From: Xanthobacteraceae bacterium
GTDB lineage: Bacteria > Pseudomonadota > Alphaproteobacteria > Rhizobiales > Xanthobacteraceae
Reading direction: 5' to 3'
DNA: 7,637 nt
Assembly: GCA_030037185.1 (NCBI GenBank)
Contig: JASHRR010000241.1
Location: 1-7,637 of the forward strand
The position numbers and the translations under genes are program-made. The notes below the pieces were generated by a model that saw only the letters and a program-made list of their open reading frames with translations, was not told the origin of the DNA and made no database searches. Of this stretch, positions 1 through 6,946 are shown one piece after another (position 1 is the first letter of the stretch; each line of letters begins with the position of its first letter).

Positions 1-1
1 T

Positions 2-85
2 GTGGAGAGCGCTGGCGCGTCCGGCGCGCCGACCAGCAACCGGCTTGCCCCGATCATGGCATTGGCGTGTAGGAGATTGAAATGA
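2..85 (+). CDS. Possible C-terminal end of an upstream gene (partial)
   Basis: One forward frame is open from the window edge for 27 codons and stops with TGA at 83-85. That stop overlaps the ATG at 82 in the ATGA arrangement typical of translationally coupled genes. The peptide contains SNRLAPIMALACRRLK at its end and I do not recognise a family. Third positions in this frame are mostly G or C, as expected for coding DNA here. The other two forward frames are also open for 23-25 codons, so the assignment rests only on the stop/start overlap and base composition. It could equally be noncoding upstream sequence. Confidence 0.27.
   Translation: MESAGASGAPTSNRLAPIMALACRRLK
71..75 (+). promoter_or_regulatory. 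Ribosome binding site deciding the ATG at 82
   Basis: AGGAG sits 6 bases before the ATG at 82. This supports 82 as the true start of the first SnoaL-like gene, although the ATG is out of frame with the main body of that gene. The only other start in the body's own frame is a GTG at 207, which has no good Shine-Dalgarno and lies inside the conserved domain. Confidence 0.55.
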
Positions 86-485
86 GCAATCGTGCGAAGG
101 GGCTTCACCGAAAACGGATGGGGCGACGACCGACTACGATCGCCTTCTCCGCGCGAACGTCAAGCGTGTCTTCAGCGAGGCAGGCGTCGAGCAGCGGCTG
201 ACGGCCGTGAAGGAATTGTGGGCCGAGAATGGCGCGCTGGTCGAAAATGATCATGTCGTTTCCGGATGGAACGCAGTATCAGACAGTGTCGGCGCGCTCC
301 TGAAGATGCTTCCACCAGGCACTACGTTTGAAGCCGACGGACCGGCGGCGGGCCACCATGGGCTCGGCAGGCTTCGCTGGCGCGCCGTCGATTCCTCCGG
401 GAAACCGCTCGGAGTCACGGGAACCGACATTGCATTTTTCGACGGACGTATCGCAACGCTGTATGTGATTCTTGATCCGTCATGA
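82..485 (+). CDS. SnoaL-like / NTF2-fold protein, apparent 5' frameshift
   Basis: Small single-domain protein of the SnoaL-like (NTF2-fold) superfamily. Family members are cytoplasmic cyclases, isomerases, hydrolases or ligand-binding proteins, and the role here is unknown. The longest uninterrupted reading begins at a GTG at 207 (92 residues) and includes LPPGTTFEADGPAAGHHGLG and a C-terminal TGTDIAFFDGRIATLYVILD. The same frame stays open upstream to 81 and encodes TDYDRLLRANVKRVF, the expected first helix, but has no ATG. The ATG at 82, with a good AGGAG, is in another frame that stops near 200. Adding one G to the GGGG at 99-102 joins the two and gives about 134 residues starting MSNRAKGASPKTDG, a normal length for the family. 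Either the base is a sequencing error or the gene is broken. The stop overlaps an ATG at 482, but I see no convincing gene there. Confidence 0.72.
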
Positions 486-796
486 CAATCGTATCAGCGC
501 CGCATGATGCGCGCTCCGCACCTATCACAAACGCGCCAATTTCTATCAAAGACCTCGCAAGAACAGTTACCGGCCGGCGAGCCCGCTACTTGAAACCCGT
601 GGCGGAGCGCCTACCATACCGGAGCCGCCCGTCCGCCAACCGCGCCGGAAGCGGCAGGTTCTGCTTTGCGACCGCGCGCCGCTGGTCGGGCGCTCGACTT
701 CGGAAATTAGTGATCGCCATTTAGAGACGTCGGAAGTACAGCTCGCTCTGCTCCTCTTCAATTACCAAGATGCATGGGCGGCGCCGGAGGATTTCA
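486..796. other. Gene-poor stretch upstream of the AraC regulator
   Basis: About 310 bases with no gene I can support. A frame starting at the ATG at 482 runs 80 codons to 724, but its product is arginine-rich with no recognisable domain. Frames on the other strand are similar low-complexity shadows. No tRNA, strong hairpin with T-run, or clear -35/-10 pair was seen. The region probably contains the promoter of the AraC gene, and possibly degenerate coding sequence downstream of the first SnoaL-like gene. Confidence 0.5.
786..791 (+). promoter_or_regulatory. Ribosome binding site deciding the AraC start
   Basis: GGAGGA ends 5 bases before the ATG at 797. The in-frame ATG at 770 lacks a comparable site and would only add nine residues including an arginine run. 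The start at 797 is therefore preferred. Confidence 0.7.
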
Positions 797-1693
797 ATGG
801 AGCTCCTGACACACGGAGCAGGGAAGTATCCGACCTCAACGCTTCTGCGGTCGTCCGCTGGGCTTGGGTGGTCGACAATATCCGCCGAATTGCGGTCACA
901 CCGGGCGAGTGAAACGCCGGTGATCGTTCCGCAGGACGTTGAGTTGTGTCTTACAGTCGCTGGCAACGACGACGGTCTTGTTATTCGAACGGGAGCCGGT
1001 CAACGCCAGGAGACCAGATCGTCCACCGGATCCATCTGTTTGGCGCCTGTTGGCATCGGCGACAACCAGATTACCCTCACGGCTCCGATTCCGGAGGAGC
1101 TCCACCTTTATCTGCCGAGGACGCAATTCCGGAAACTCGCCGATGACTTTAATATCCCGGGGGAGCCCGCCCGCTCCATCCGTTACGCTGCCGGGGTCCG
1201 AGATGAGGTCATCCATCAAATAGGACTCTCGATCATGTCGGCGATGACGAGCGAGACCTCGGCAGGGCGGATATTCGTGGAAACGGCGTCCGCGACACTG
1301 GCCGCGCGTCTCCTTCAAGAATACTGCGATAACGGAGCCTGCAAGTCCCTGGAACCGACGACGCATCGCATCGATCATGCCAGGTTGCGCCGCGCTCTGG
1401 ATCACATAGCGACTAACTTGGATAGGGAAATCACGCTGGCTCAATTGGCTCAAGTCGCTGGCGTCAGCGTGTTCCATTTTGCGCGCACCTTCACCCGCAC
1501 AATGGGCGTCTCACCCAGCCGCTATGTCAGCCGGATGCGTCTGGAGAGGGCGATGGCGGACATAGCGGCCGGCAAACTCTCGCTTGCCGAGATCGCCTTT
1601 AAGGCGGGCTTTTCGTCGCAGGCGAGTTTTACCCGGGCATTTTATCGGGCGACTGGCTCGACGCCGGGAGAATACCGGACGCACCGGGGTTAG
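797..1693 (+). CDS. AraC/XylS-family transcriptional regulator
   Basis: Cytoplasmic DNA-binding regulator of 298 residues, the usual length for full AraC proteins. The C-terminal third carries the two helix-turn-helix units of the family. The first is around residues 212-237 (ITLAQLAQVAGVSVFHFART), followed by MGVSPSRYVSRMRLERA. The second is around 261-292, with LSLAEIAFKAGFSSQASFTR and the closing GSTPGEYR signature. The N-terminal two thirds, beginning LLRSSAGLGWSTISAELRSH, resembles the sensing region common in proteobacterial AraC members that respond to small organic molecules, but the ligand cannot be read. It is transcribed toward the SnoaL/DoxX/hydroxylase run and ends 162 bases before it, so it is the obvious candidate activator of that run and perhaps of itself. 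An upstream in-frame ATG at 770 is less likely because 797 has a much better ribosome site. The gene is intact. Confidence 0.93.
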   Translation: MELLTHGAGKYPTSTLLRSSAGLGWSTISAELRSHRASETPVIVPQDVELCLTVAGNDDGLVIRTGAGQRQETRSSTGSICLAPVGIGDNQITLTAPIPEELHLYLPRTQFRKLADDFNIPGEPARSIRYAAGVRDEVIHQIGLSIMSAMTSETSAGRIFVETASATLAARLLQEYCDNGACKSLEPTTHRIDHARLRRALDHIATNLDREITLAQLAQVAGVSVFHFARTFTRTMGVSPSRYVSRMRLERAMADIAAGKLSLAEIAFKAGFSSQASFTRAFYRATGSTPGEYRTHRG

Positions 1694-1831
1694 CGAGCGA
1701 CCGCAGATCATTCGGACGCGGTAGGCCGCAAGATCGCTCAAAACAATAGCAATCGCGGGAAAGACAGGGGTCGGCGCGGCCTCCAGAATGCCTGCGCGAC
1801 CTACCTGCTTGTTAAGGCGACCGGTCGCTCG
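1694..1831. repeat. 10-bp inverted repeat spanning the araC-operon gap
   Basis: CGAGCGACCG at 1694-1703, directly after the AraC stop codon, is repeated as its exact reverse complement CGGTCGCTCG at 1822-1831. The arms are separated by 118 bases, too far for a simple terminator hairpin. They could be paired protein-binding half-sites bridged by looping, or chance in GC-rich DNA. The right arm overlaps the 12-bp palindrome at 1817-1828. Confidence 0.4.
1817..1828. promoter_or_regulatory. Perfect 12-bp palindrome, candidate operator
   Basis: GCGACCGGTCGC is a perfect palindrome ending 27 bases before the ATG at 1856 and 13 bases before its ribosome site. The position suits an operator or a leader hairpin at the head of the hydroxylase operon. 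AraC proteins normally bind direct rather than inverted repeats, so it may serve another regulator. No clear -35/-10 pair was recognised nearby. Confidence 0.35.
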
Positions 1832-1855
1832 ACTGCATCCCGGAGAGGTTGTCTC

Positions 1856-2295
1856 ATGAACGCCAAGACGGACGAGGAAGCCCGCAACGAGCAGGTCATT
1901 CGCTCGCTCTATGCGTTGGCGGAGGGTAACGCGAAAGACACATCCAAGTTCGTGTCGATGTTCACCGACGACGGCTATTTCTACGATGTGAGCGCCGGAA
2001 AAGGATACTTCGGCTCCGACATCGGTGTGACAGTCGATGTGTACGCGGCCGCATTTCCGGACATGCACAGGGAGCTCGAGAGCTTCTACGTCGACGACAA
2101 TGTGGTCGCGGTCGAGCTCTCGCTGAACGGCACGCACAATGGCGACTCGGCGACGGCGAGGGGAAGAATCCCGCGACGGGCAAGAGAATACATGCGCCCT
2201 GCTGTGACGTCTTCCACATCACGAATGGGAAGATCACCTCATTCCACTGCTATCTGGCTGTCACGATCATTCTGGCACAACTTGGAGTAGTTTGA
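1856..2295 (+). CDS. SnoaL-like polyketide cyclase family protein, frameshifted near 3' end
   Basis: Second NTF2-fold/SnoaL-like protein, unlike the first in sequence. The ATG is preceded by GGAGAGG at 1842-1848. The first ~105 residues are typical: EEARNEQVIRSLYALAEGN, FVSMFTDDGYFYDVSAGKGY, VYAAAFPDMHRELESFYV and AVELSLNGTHNGD. The uninterrupted frame then runs to a stop at 2290 with an arginine/serine-rich tail that does not fit the family. From 2170 the neighbouring frame reads PATGKRIHAPCCDVF, HITNGKITSFHCYLAVT and IILAQLGVV, stopping at 2293-2295. That is exactly the expected C-terminus. One extra C in the CCC at 2170-2172 joins the halves into about 146 residues. As printed, the product would lose its last strands and probably not fold. 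It is the first gene of the run leading into DoxX and the molybdenum hydroxylase. It may isomerise, hydrate or bind a pathway intermediate, but this is not shown. Confidence 0.8.
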
Positions 2296-2310
2296 CGGAG
2301 ATGCTCCGTC
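2294..2310 (+). other. Small hairpin at the SnoaL-DoxX junction
   Basis: GACGGAG at 2294-2300 and CTCCGTC at 2304-2310 form a 7-bp stem with a 3-base loop, starting inside the stop codon of the second SnoaL-like gene. No T-run follows, so it is not a canonical intrinsic terminator. It could act as a 3'-end stabiliser or processing site separating expression of the two genes. Confidence 0.4.
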
Positions 2311-2388
2311 CGACCTGGAGTGATTAGGCGCTTCCCATCAACGAAATCGAGTGCTCGAGCGCGCAGGTTTCAGCGAGAGGTCTGTTCA

Positions 2389-2817
2389 ATGGTTGATATC
2401 CGCTACCTGCCGTTCATTGGCCGCCTGTTCATAGGCTTGCCCTTCATGATGAGTGGCCTGAGCAAGGTCGCGAACTACGCGGGCACGATCGCACTTATCA
2501 AATCCTCCACACTCCCGCTGCCTGCTCCGCTGGCCTACGCCAGTGCAATCGCCGTGGAGATCGGCTGTGGTTTCCTTATCATTCTGGGTTATCAGACCCG
2601 CGTCGCCGGCGCGATATTCTGTCTTTTCTGCCTGGCGACAGCGGTATTCTTCCATCTGAATTTCGCCGATCCCAACCAGATCTTCCACTTTATCAAGAAC
2701 CTGGTGATGACCGGCGGCATCCTGCAGCTAGTCGTCTCGGGCGCGGGCGCGCTCAGCATCGACAATCGACGTTCGAAGAGCCGTGGCGAGTCCAGCGGCG
2801 CGGTGTTGGCCAGCTGA
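2389..2817 (+). CDS. DoxX-family inner-membrane protein
   Basis: A 142-residue membrane protein of the DoxX family. Four hydrophobic segments are visible at roughly residues 7-27, 46-66, 70-90 and 101-120. Conserved features include an early [17 protein letters not shown] with Arg12 and Lys26, [16 protein letters not shown] with Glu57 and Arg71, and [12 protein letters not shown] with Lys103-Asn104. The chosen ATG has GAGAGG at 2375-2380 and begins just before the first helix. An in-frame GTG at 2320 would add 23 arginine-rich residues and has weaker support. DoxX proteins are often encoded beside redox enzymes, and some are linked to thiosulfate oxidation or oxidative-stress complexes, but most have no known activity. 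Its place directly before the hydroxylase subunits suggests a membrane accessory to that redox chain. The gene is intact. Confidence 0.88.
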   Translation: MVDIRYLPFIGRLFIGLPFMMSGLSKVANYAGTIALIKSSTLPLPAPLAYASAIAVEIGCGFLIILGYQTRVAGAIFCLFCLATAVFFHLNFADPNQIFHFIKNLVMTGGILQLVVSGAGALSIDNRRSKSRGESSGAVLAS

Positions 2818-2849
2818 GCCGGACTCAGGCCCCTTGGAGAGCTATAGTG

Positions 2850-3302
2850 ATGACGATCCACGTTAACGGCGCCTCCCGGCAAATCAACATCGAGCCTGAT
2901 ACCCCCCTTCTCTGGGTCTTGCGCGACGTCCTCGGTTTGACAGGCACAAAATTCGGCTGCGGCATCGCGCAGTGCGGGGCCTGCACCGTACATATCAATG
3001 GCGCCGCCATGCGGTCCTGTTCGGTACCGATCGGCGCTCTTGATGGCGCGACTGTCGTGACCATCGAAGGCCTGTCCTCAGACAACAGCCATCCAGTGCA
3101 GCGCGCATGGATTGAAGAAGGCGTCCCGCAATGCGGCTACTGCCAGTCCGGGCAGATCATGGCCGTGGTCGCGTTTTTGAAAAACTTTACTAGGCCAACG
3201 GATGCCGACATCGACGCGAATATTACCAACATTTGCCGGTGTGGAACCTATCCAGCTCTGCGCCGCGCCATTCATCGCGCCGCGAATTCGGTGAAGGCGT
3301 GA
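2850..3302 (+). CDS. (2Fe-2S)-binding small subunit of IorAB-type molybdenum hydroxylase
   Basis: Electron-transfer subunit of 150 residues, matching the IorA / aldehyde dehydrogenase small-subunit family. The N-terminal plant-ferredoxin-like domain binds one [2Fe-2S] cluster through Cys37, Cys42, Cys45 and Cys57 ([20 protein letters not shown], then RSC). The C-terminal helical domain binds the second through Cys95, Cys98, Cys129 and Cys131 ([13 protein letters not shown] and [15 protein letters not shown]). All eight ligands are present. It passes electrons from the molybdopterin site of the large subunit, encoded 10 bases downstream, to a c-type cytochrome. It has no signal peptide, so it would be exported by riding on the Tat-targeted large subunit. 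The start is either this ATG or a GTG three bases upstream; GGAGAG at 2835-2840 can serve both. The gene is intact. Confidence 0.95.
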   Translation: MTIHVNGASRQINIEPDTPLLWVLRDVLGLTGTKFGCGIAQCGACTVHINGAAMRSCSVPIGALDGATVVTIEGLSSDNSHPVQRAWIEEGVPQCGYCQSGQIMAVVAFLKNFTRPTDADIDANITNICRCGTYPALRRAIHRAANSVKA

Positions 3303-3312
3303 AGTAGCGGCC

Positions 3313-5508
3313 ATGCAGCCCCCCCCCCGTCATCACCACCGTCAGCCGTCGGAGCTTCATTTTCACGGCCGCGTCGGCCGCGGGCGGCTTGCTTGTGGGG
3401 ATCGGCGCCGTTTCGGGCAGCGCGGGCGCTGCAACCGTCTCAACCCAACCTTGGACCGACCACGAGTATCCGCCTTACGAGCTCGACGCCTGGGTCGCGA
3501 TCGATCCAGATGATTCGATTTTGATCCGTTATCAGCGATCAGAGATGGGCAGGGCAGCATGACCGCGCTGCCAATGATGATTACCGAAGAACTGCACTGC
3601 GACTGGTCGAAGGTTCGGATCGAGTATGCCTCGTCAACCCGCGGTGTTCGAGAGGGAAGAATCTATGGGAATATGTATTCGCATGGCAGCTTCTCGGTTC
3701 GGGAATCGCAGAAGAAAGTGCAGCAGGTTGGCGCCAGCGCCCGTGAACGCCTCATTGCCGCGGCCGCAGCACGCTGGAAAGTTTCGGCATCAGAGTGCTT
3801 AGCGGCTCAGAGCGTCGTTACTCACCGGCCCACTGGTCGCACGCTGCGCTACGGCGAACTCGCCGCGTCGGCCGGAAAGATCAAGCTCGCCAAAGAGCCT
3901 GCAATCAAAACGCCGGCTCAGTTCACTTTTCTTCCTCGGCGAATGCCGCGTGTCGACTTGGTCCACAAGACCGACGGATCGGCCAAGTTCGGGATCGATG
4001 CGCAGGTCCCGGGGATGGTTTTTGCCGCCATCAACGCGTGTCCCGTGCGGGGTGGCAAGCTCAAGAGCATCGATGAGTCACCGCTCTCCGGCGCGCCCGG
4101 CATTGTCGGCGTGGTCAAACTCGAGAATGCGGTGGCCGTTGCGGCGACCGACAGCTTCTGGCGCGCCAAACGGGCACTGTCTCGTCTGCAGTCGGAATGG
4201 GATGTTGGCGCCGCAGGGCGTGTCGATAGCGCGCAGCTTTCGAGGGAATTCCGCGCGGCGCTCACTGAGGGCATGGTGACCGTGCGCAACGATGGCGACG
4301 TCGATGGTGCGATGTCGCGCGCGGCCAAGACGTTCGAAGCCGTCTATGAGACGCCTTATCTGTCGCACTCACCGATGGAGCCATTGAATGCGACGGTGAA
4401 TTTGCAAGCCGACCGGCTCGATGTCTGGGTTGGAACGCAGGATCCGGAGGCCGCCCTCGGCGTGGCAGCGAGTGCCTCTGGCTTGAAGCCGGAGCGGGTG
4501 CATATCCACAATGCATTCCTAGGGGGAGGCTTTGGCCGTCGCGACGCCAGCGATGAAATTGCGCAAGCCATCGCCATCGCGAAGGCCGTCAAGCGTCCAG
4601 TCAAGCTGATCTGGACGCGGGAAGAAGACACCCGCCAGGACAGGTTCCGTCCACATGCAGTGGTGGGCTTCAAGGCTGTGGCCGGCGCCGATGGGATGCC
4701 GACCGCTTGGTCGATGCGTGTCGTCACCTCATCAATCTTCAAATGGTACGGCGTGCCGTTTCCGGCCGGTCAAGCCGAGCCGATGGCCATCGATTGCCTA
4801 GCAAACAATGGCTACAACGTTCCAAGCACGCGCGTGGAAGCCCTCGTCAAAGATACCCACCTGGCGGTCTGGTTTTACCGCGCGCCTGGCGGCAATCAGA
4901 ATGTCTTTGCCATCGAAAGCTTCCTCGACGAGATCGCCGCGGCGAGCCATCTCGATCCCTACCTCGTGCGGCGCAAGCTTCTCAATGGCAAGCTGGACTG
5001 GCTCAAGGTTCTAGATCTTGCTGCCGAGAAAGGCGACTGGGGCAAGCCACTGCCCAAGGGCAGCGGGCGCGGCATCGCCATCTGCAATTTTGTGGACAGT
5101 CTCTGCGCGCAGGTGGCCGAAGTTACAGTGAAACCGAACGGCGAGCTGAAGGTCAATCGGGTCACTGTCGCGCTCGATACCCGACACATGGTCAACCCAC
5201 AGACCGTCATCGAACAGGTCGAGAGCTCGGTGATCTTTGGTTTGACGGCCGCCTTGTACGGCAAGATCACGATCGAGGATGGCGCGGCCGTGCAAGGCAA
5301 CTTCGACATCTATCGCATGGTGCGCCTTGCGGAAGCGCCGAGGATCGACGTGCATTTGGCGCCAAGCGGCGGAGATATTTGGGGCGGTGCGGGGGAACCA
5401 GCCGTGCCGCCAATCGCCCCCGCTGTCACGAATGCGATCTTCGCCGCCACAGGCAAACGCATTCGGACGCTCCCGATTGTGGACACCGATCTCAGTGGAT
5501 TGATTTAG
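3313..5508 (+). CDS. Molybdopterin-binding large subunit (IorB / aldehyde oxidoreductase type), two compensating frameshifts
   Basis: Catalytic subunit of a xanthine-oxidase-family hydroxylase, about 731 residues once two indels are corrected, a normal IorB length. The longest open stretch, 3559-5508 (649 residues), starts inside the conserved domain at [16 protein letters not shown]. From 3329 to 3558 a different frame encodes the missing N-terminus: a Tat signal [19 protein letters not shown], then [20 protein letters not shown] and [12 protein letters not shown]. An extra C in the C10 run at 3319-3328 and a missing C at 3550 account for both breaks and cancel out. Corrected numbering places PMEP at ~354, the molybdopterin loop GGGFGRR at ~404-410, YRAPGGNQN at ~522, and catalytic Glu at ~695 in [20 protein letters not shown]. 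Family members oxidise aldehydes or hydroxylate N-heterocycles such as isoquinoline or nicotinate. The substrate here is unknown. It pairs with the [2Fe-2S] gene upstream and the cytochrome 4 bases downstream. Taken literally, only an unexported, N-truncated protein could be made. Confidence 0.9.
3319..3328 (+). repeat. C10 homopolymer just after a start codon
   Basis: Ten consecutive C residues begin at the third codon of the large-subunit gene. With ten, the reading ends after 66 codons at 3513. With nine, it enters the Tat signal and the catalytic domain. It is the longest mononucleotide run noticed in the window. Such a tract is prone both to sequencing error and to replication slippage. 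Confidence 0.9.
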
Positions 5509-5512
5509 CCCG

Positions 5513-6895
5513 ATGTGCTCGCGATCATTGGCAGTAGCGGTTCGATCGCAGTCGGGCGCCTGGGGACAAAGACGTGGACCGGCTCTGGGCTTGAGAGCCG
5601 TGAAGATTGTCTCAGGTGTGGTCTTGTTAGGGCTGATCTCGCTGAGTGCAGGCTGCCAAAGAGCCGGCGCAAGCGTGAGTGCTCCCGTCATTAGTGGCGA
5701 ATACGTGGCGCGCGCGGCCGACTGCGTCGCTTGCCACTCGATACCAGGCGGCAAGCCGTTCGCCGGCGGCCTCAAAATGGGCACCCCGATCGGCGCCATT
5801 TTCTCGACCAACATCACGCCGGATCCCGAGACGGGTATCGGCAAATACAGTCTTGCCGACTTAGATCGCGCTGTCCGGCAGGGCATCGCCAAAGACGGCC
5901 ACCGGCTCTATCCGGCGATGCCTTACCCGTCCTACGCCAAGCTTACCGACGCGGACGTGGCGGCGCTCTACGGCTTCTTCATGAAGCAGGTGCCCGGCGT
6001 CCGCCAGGCAAATTTCAAGAGCGAGATTCCAGCGCTGCTCAGCGCGCGCTGGCCACTGGCGATCTGGGACTTCTTCTTCGCTCCGCGCAGCAGCTACGTC
6101 GCCAAGCCGGGCCACGATGCAGCGTGGAATCGCGGCGCCTATCTGGTCCAAGGCCCCGCCCATTGCGGAGCCTGCCACACCCCACGCGCCATCAGCCTGC
6201 AGGAAAAGGCCCTCGACGATAGCAGCCCGAAGTATCTCGCGGGAGCAGAGGTCGATGCTTGGTACGCGCCAAGCCTGCGCGGCAACATGCGGACCGGTCT
6301 CGGGACCCGGTCGAGCGAGGACATCGGCGAATTTCTCAAGCACGGCCACAACCGCATCGGCAGCCCGTTTGGATCGATGATCGATGTCGTCAGCAACTCC
6401 ACGTCCTACTTATCGGACAGCGATATCGCAGCCATCACGACCTACTTGAAGTCGTTGCCTGAGACGTCCACCGAACAGTCTATCGCCTATAACAACTCGA
6501 CGTCGGTGGCGTTGCTCACCAGGCCTTCAACGCAACCCGGCGGCGCCGTCTACGTCGGTGCCTGCGCGAGTTGCCATGGGTTCGACGCCAAGGGCTTCGC
6601 TCCGTACATGCCGGCCCTTGCCGCCAACCCGGTCGTGCTCGACGCCAATCCGTCGTCGCTCATCAATTTGACGCTGAACGGCTCAATTCCGCTCGTCATC
6701 AATGACACGCCGGACGCCTACCGCATGCCGCAATTCCGGCAGCAGCTGTCGGACCAGGACATCGCCGGCGTTCTCACCTTCATCCGCAATGGCTGGGGCA
6801 ATCAGGCGCCAGCCGTGACTGCCGCGCAGGTCGCCAAACTGCGCGAGAAGACCGATCCAAGCAGCGATCAGGTCATCATCCTGAAAATGCGTTAG
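5513..6895 (+). CDS. Tri-haem cytochrome c, electron-acceptor subunit
   Basis: A 460-residue periplasmic or membrane-anchored cytochrome resembling the cytochrome subunit of membrane-bound alcohol and aldehyde dehydrogenases (AdhB-like). Three haem c sites are visible: CVACH at residues 71-75, CGACH at 218-222 and CASCH at 351-355. Family surroundings such as GLKMGTPIGAIFSTNITPDP, GHRLYPAMPYPSYAKL and YRMPQFRQQLSDQDIA supply likely axial methionines. A hydrophobic segment at ~32-47 (VSGVVLLGLISLSAGCQ) is a signal peptide, and the Cys48 context suggests a lipoprotein, although position -3 is Ser rather than the usual Leu. The ATG lies 4 bases after the large-subunit stop, implying translational coupling, but leaves a ~30-residue n-region. 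In-frame TTG at 5591 and GTG at 5600 would give a more ordinary signal peptide but have poor ribosome sites. It most likely takes electrons from the [2Fe-2S] subunit to quinone or a terminal oxidase. The gene is intact. Confidence 0.94.
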   Translation: MCSRSLAVAVRSQSGAWGQRRGPALGLRAVKIVSGVVLLGLISLSAGCQRAGASVSAPVISGEYVARAADCVACHSIPGGKPFAGGLKMGTPIGAIFSTNITPDPETGIGKYSLADLDRAVRQGIAKDGHRLYPAMPYPSYAKLTDADVAALYGFFMKQVPGVRQANFKSEIPALLSARWPLAIWDFFFAPRSSYVAKPGHDAAWNRGAYLVQGPAHCGACHTPRAISLQEKALDDSSPKYLAGAEVDAWYAPSLRGNMRTGLGTRSSEDIGEFLKHGHNRIGSPFGSMIDVVSNSTSYLSDSDIAAITTYLKSLPETSTEQSIAYNNSTSVALLTRPSTQPGGAVYVGACASCHGFDAKGFAPYMPALAANPVVLDANPSSLINLTLNGSIPLVINDTPDAYRMPQFRQQLSDQDIAGVLTFIRNGWGNQAPAVTAAQVAKLREKTDPSSDQVIILKMR

Positions 6896-6946
6896 CGATC
6901 TCTAGAAGAGTTCAGTTTTTAGCAGATCTATCCAACGGAGAACGGT

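Noticed and set aside
482..724. 80-codon open frame whose ATG overlaps the first SnoaL-like stop
   Set aside because: The ATGA overlap is attractive, but the product is arginine-rich, has no recognisable domain, and no adjacent frame continues it into a known family.
896..1477. 193-codon open frame on the - strand
   Set aside because: It lies opposite the clearly identified AraC gene and reads as a compositional shadow with no domain features.
1511..2137. 208-codon open frame on the - strand spanning the AraC end and the second SnoaL-like gene
   Set aside because: Both forward genes under it are firmly identified; its translation shows no family motif and typifies antisense frames in high-GC DNA.
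3313..3513. 66-codon open frame beginning at the large-subunit ATG
   Set aside because: It is not a separate gene; it is the out-of-frame product of the C10 run and is rich in Arg and His. The neighbouring frame encodes the Tat signal.
4707..5537. 276-codon + strand frame overlapping the large subunit
   Set aside because: Arginine/histidine-rich out-of-frame shadow of the molybdopterin domain, whose own frame carries all the expected motifs.
5011..5892. 293-codon open frame on the - strand across the large-subunit/cytochrome junction
   Set aside because: It covers two strongly supported forward genes and shows no domain signature.
6896..6946. T-run in the gap before the nitroreductase-like gene as a terminator or promoter
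   Set aside because: The TTTTT near 6916-6920 has no stable stem before it, and no convincing -35/-10 pair could be placed.
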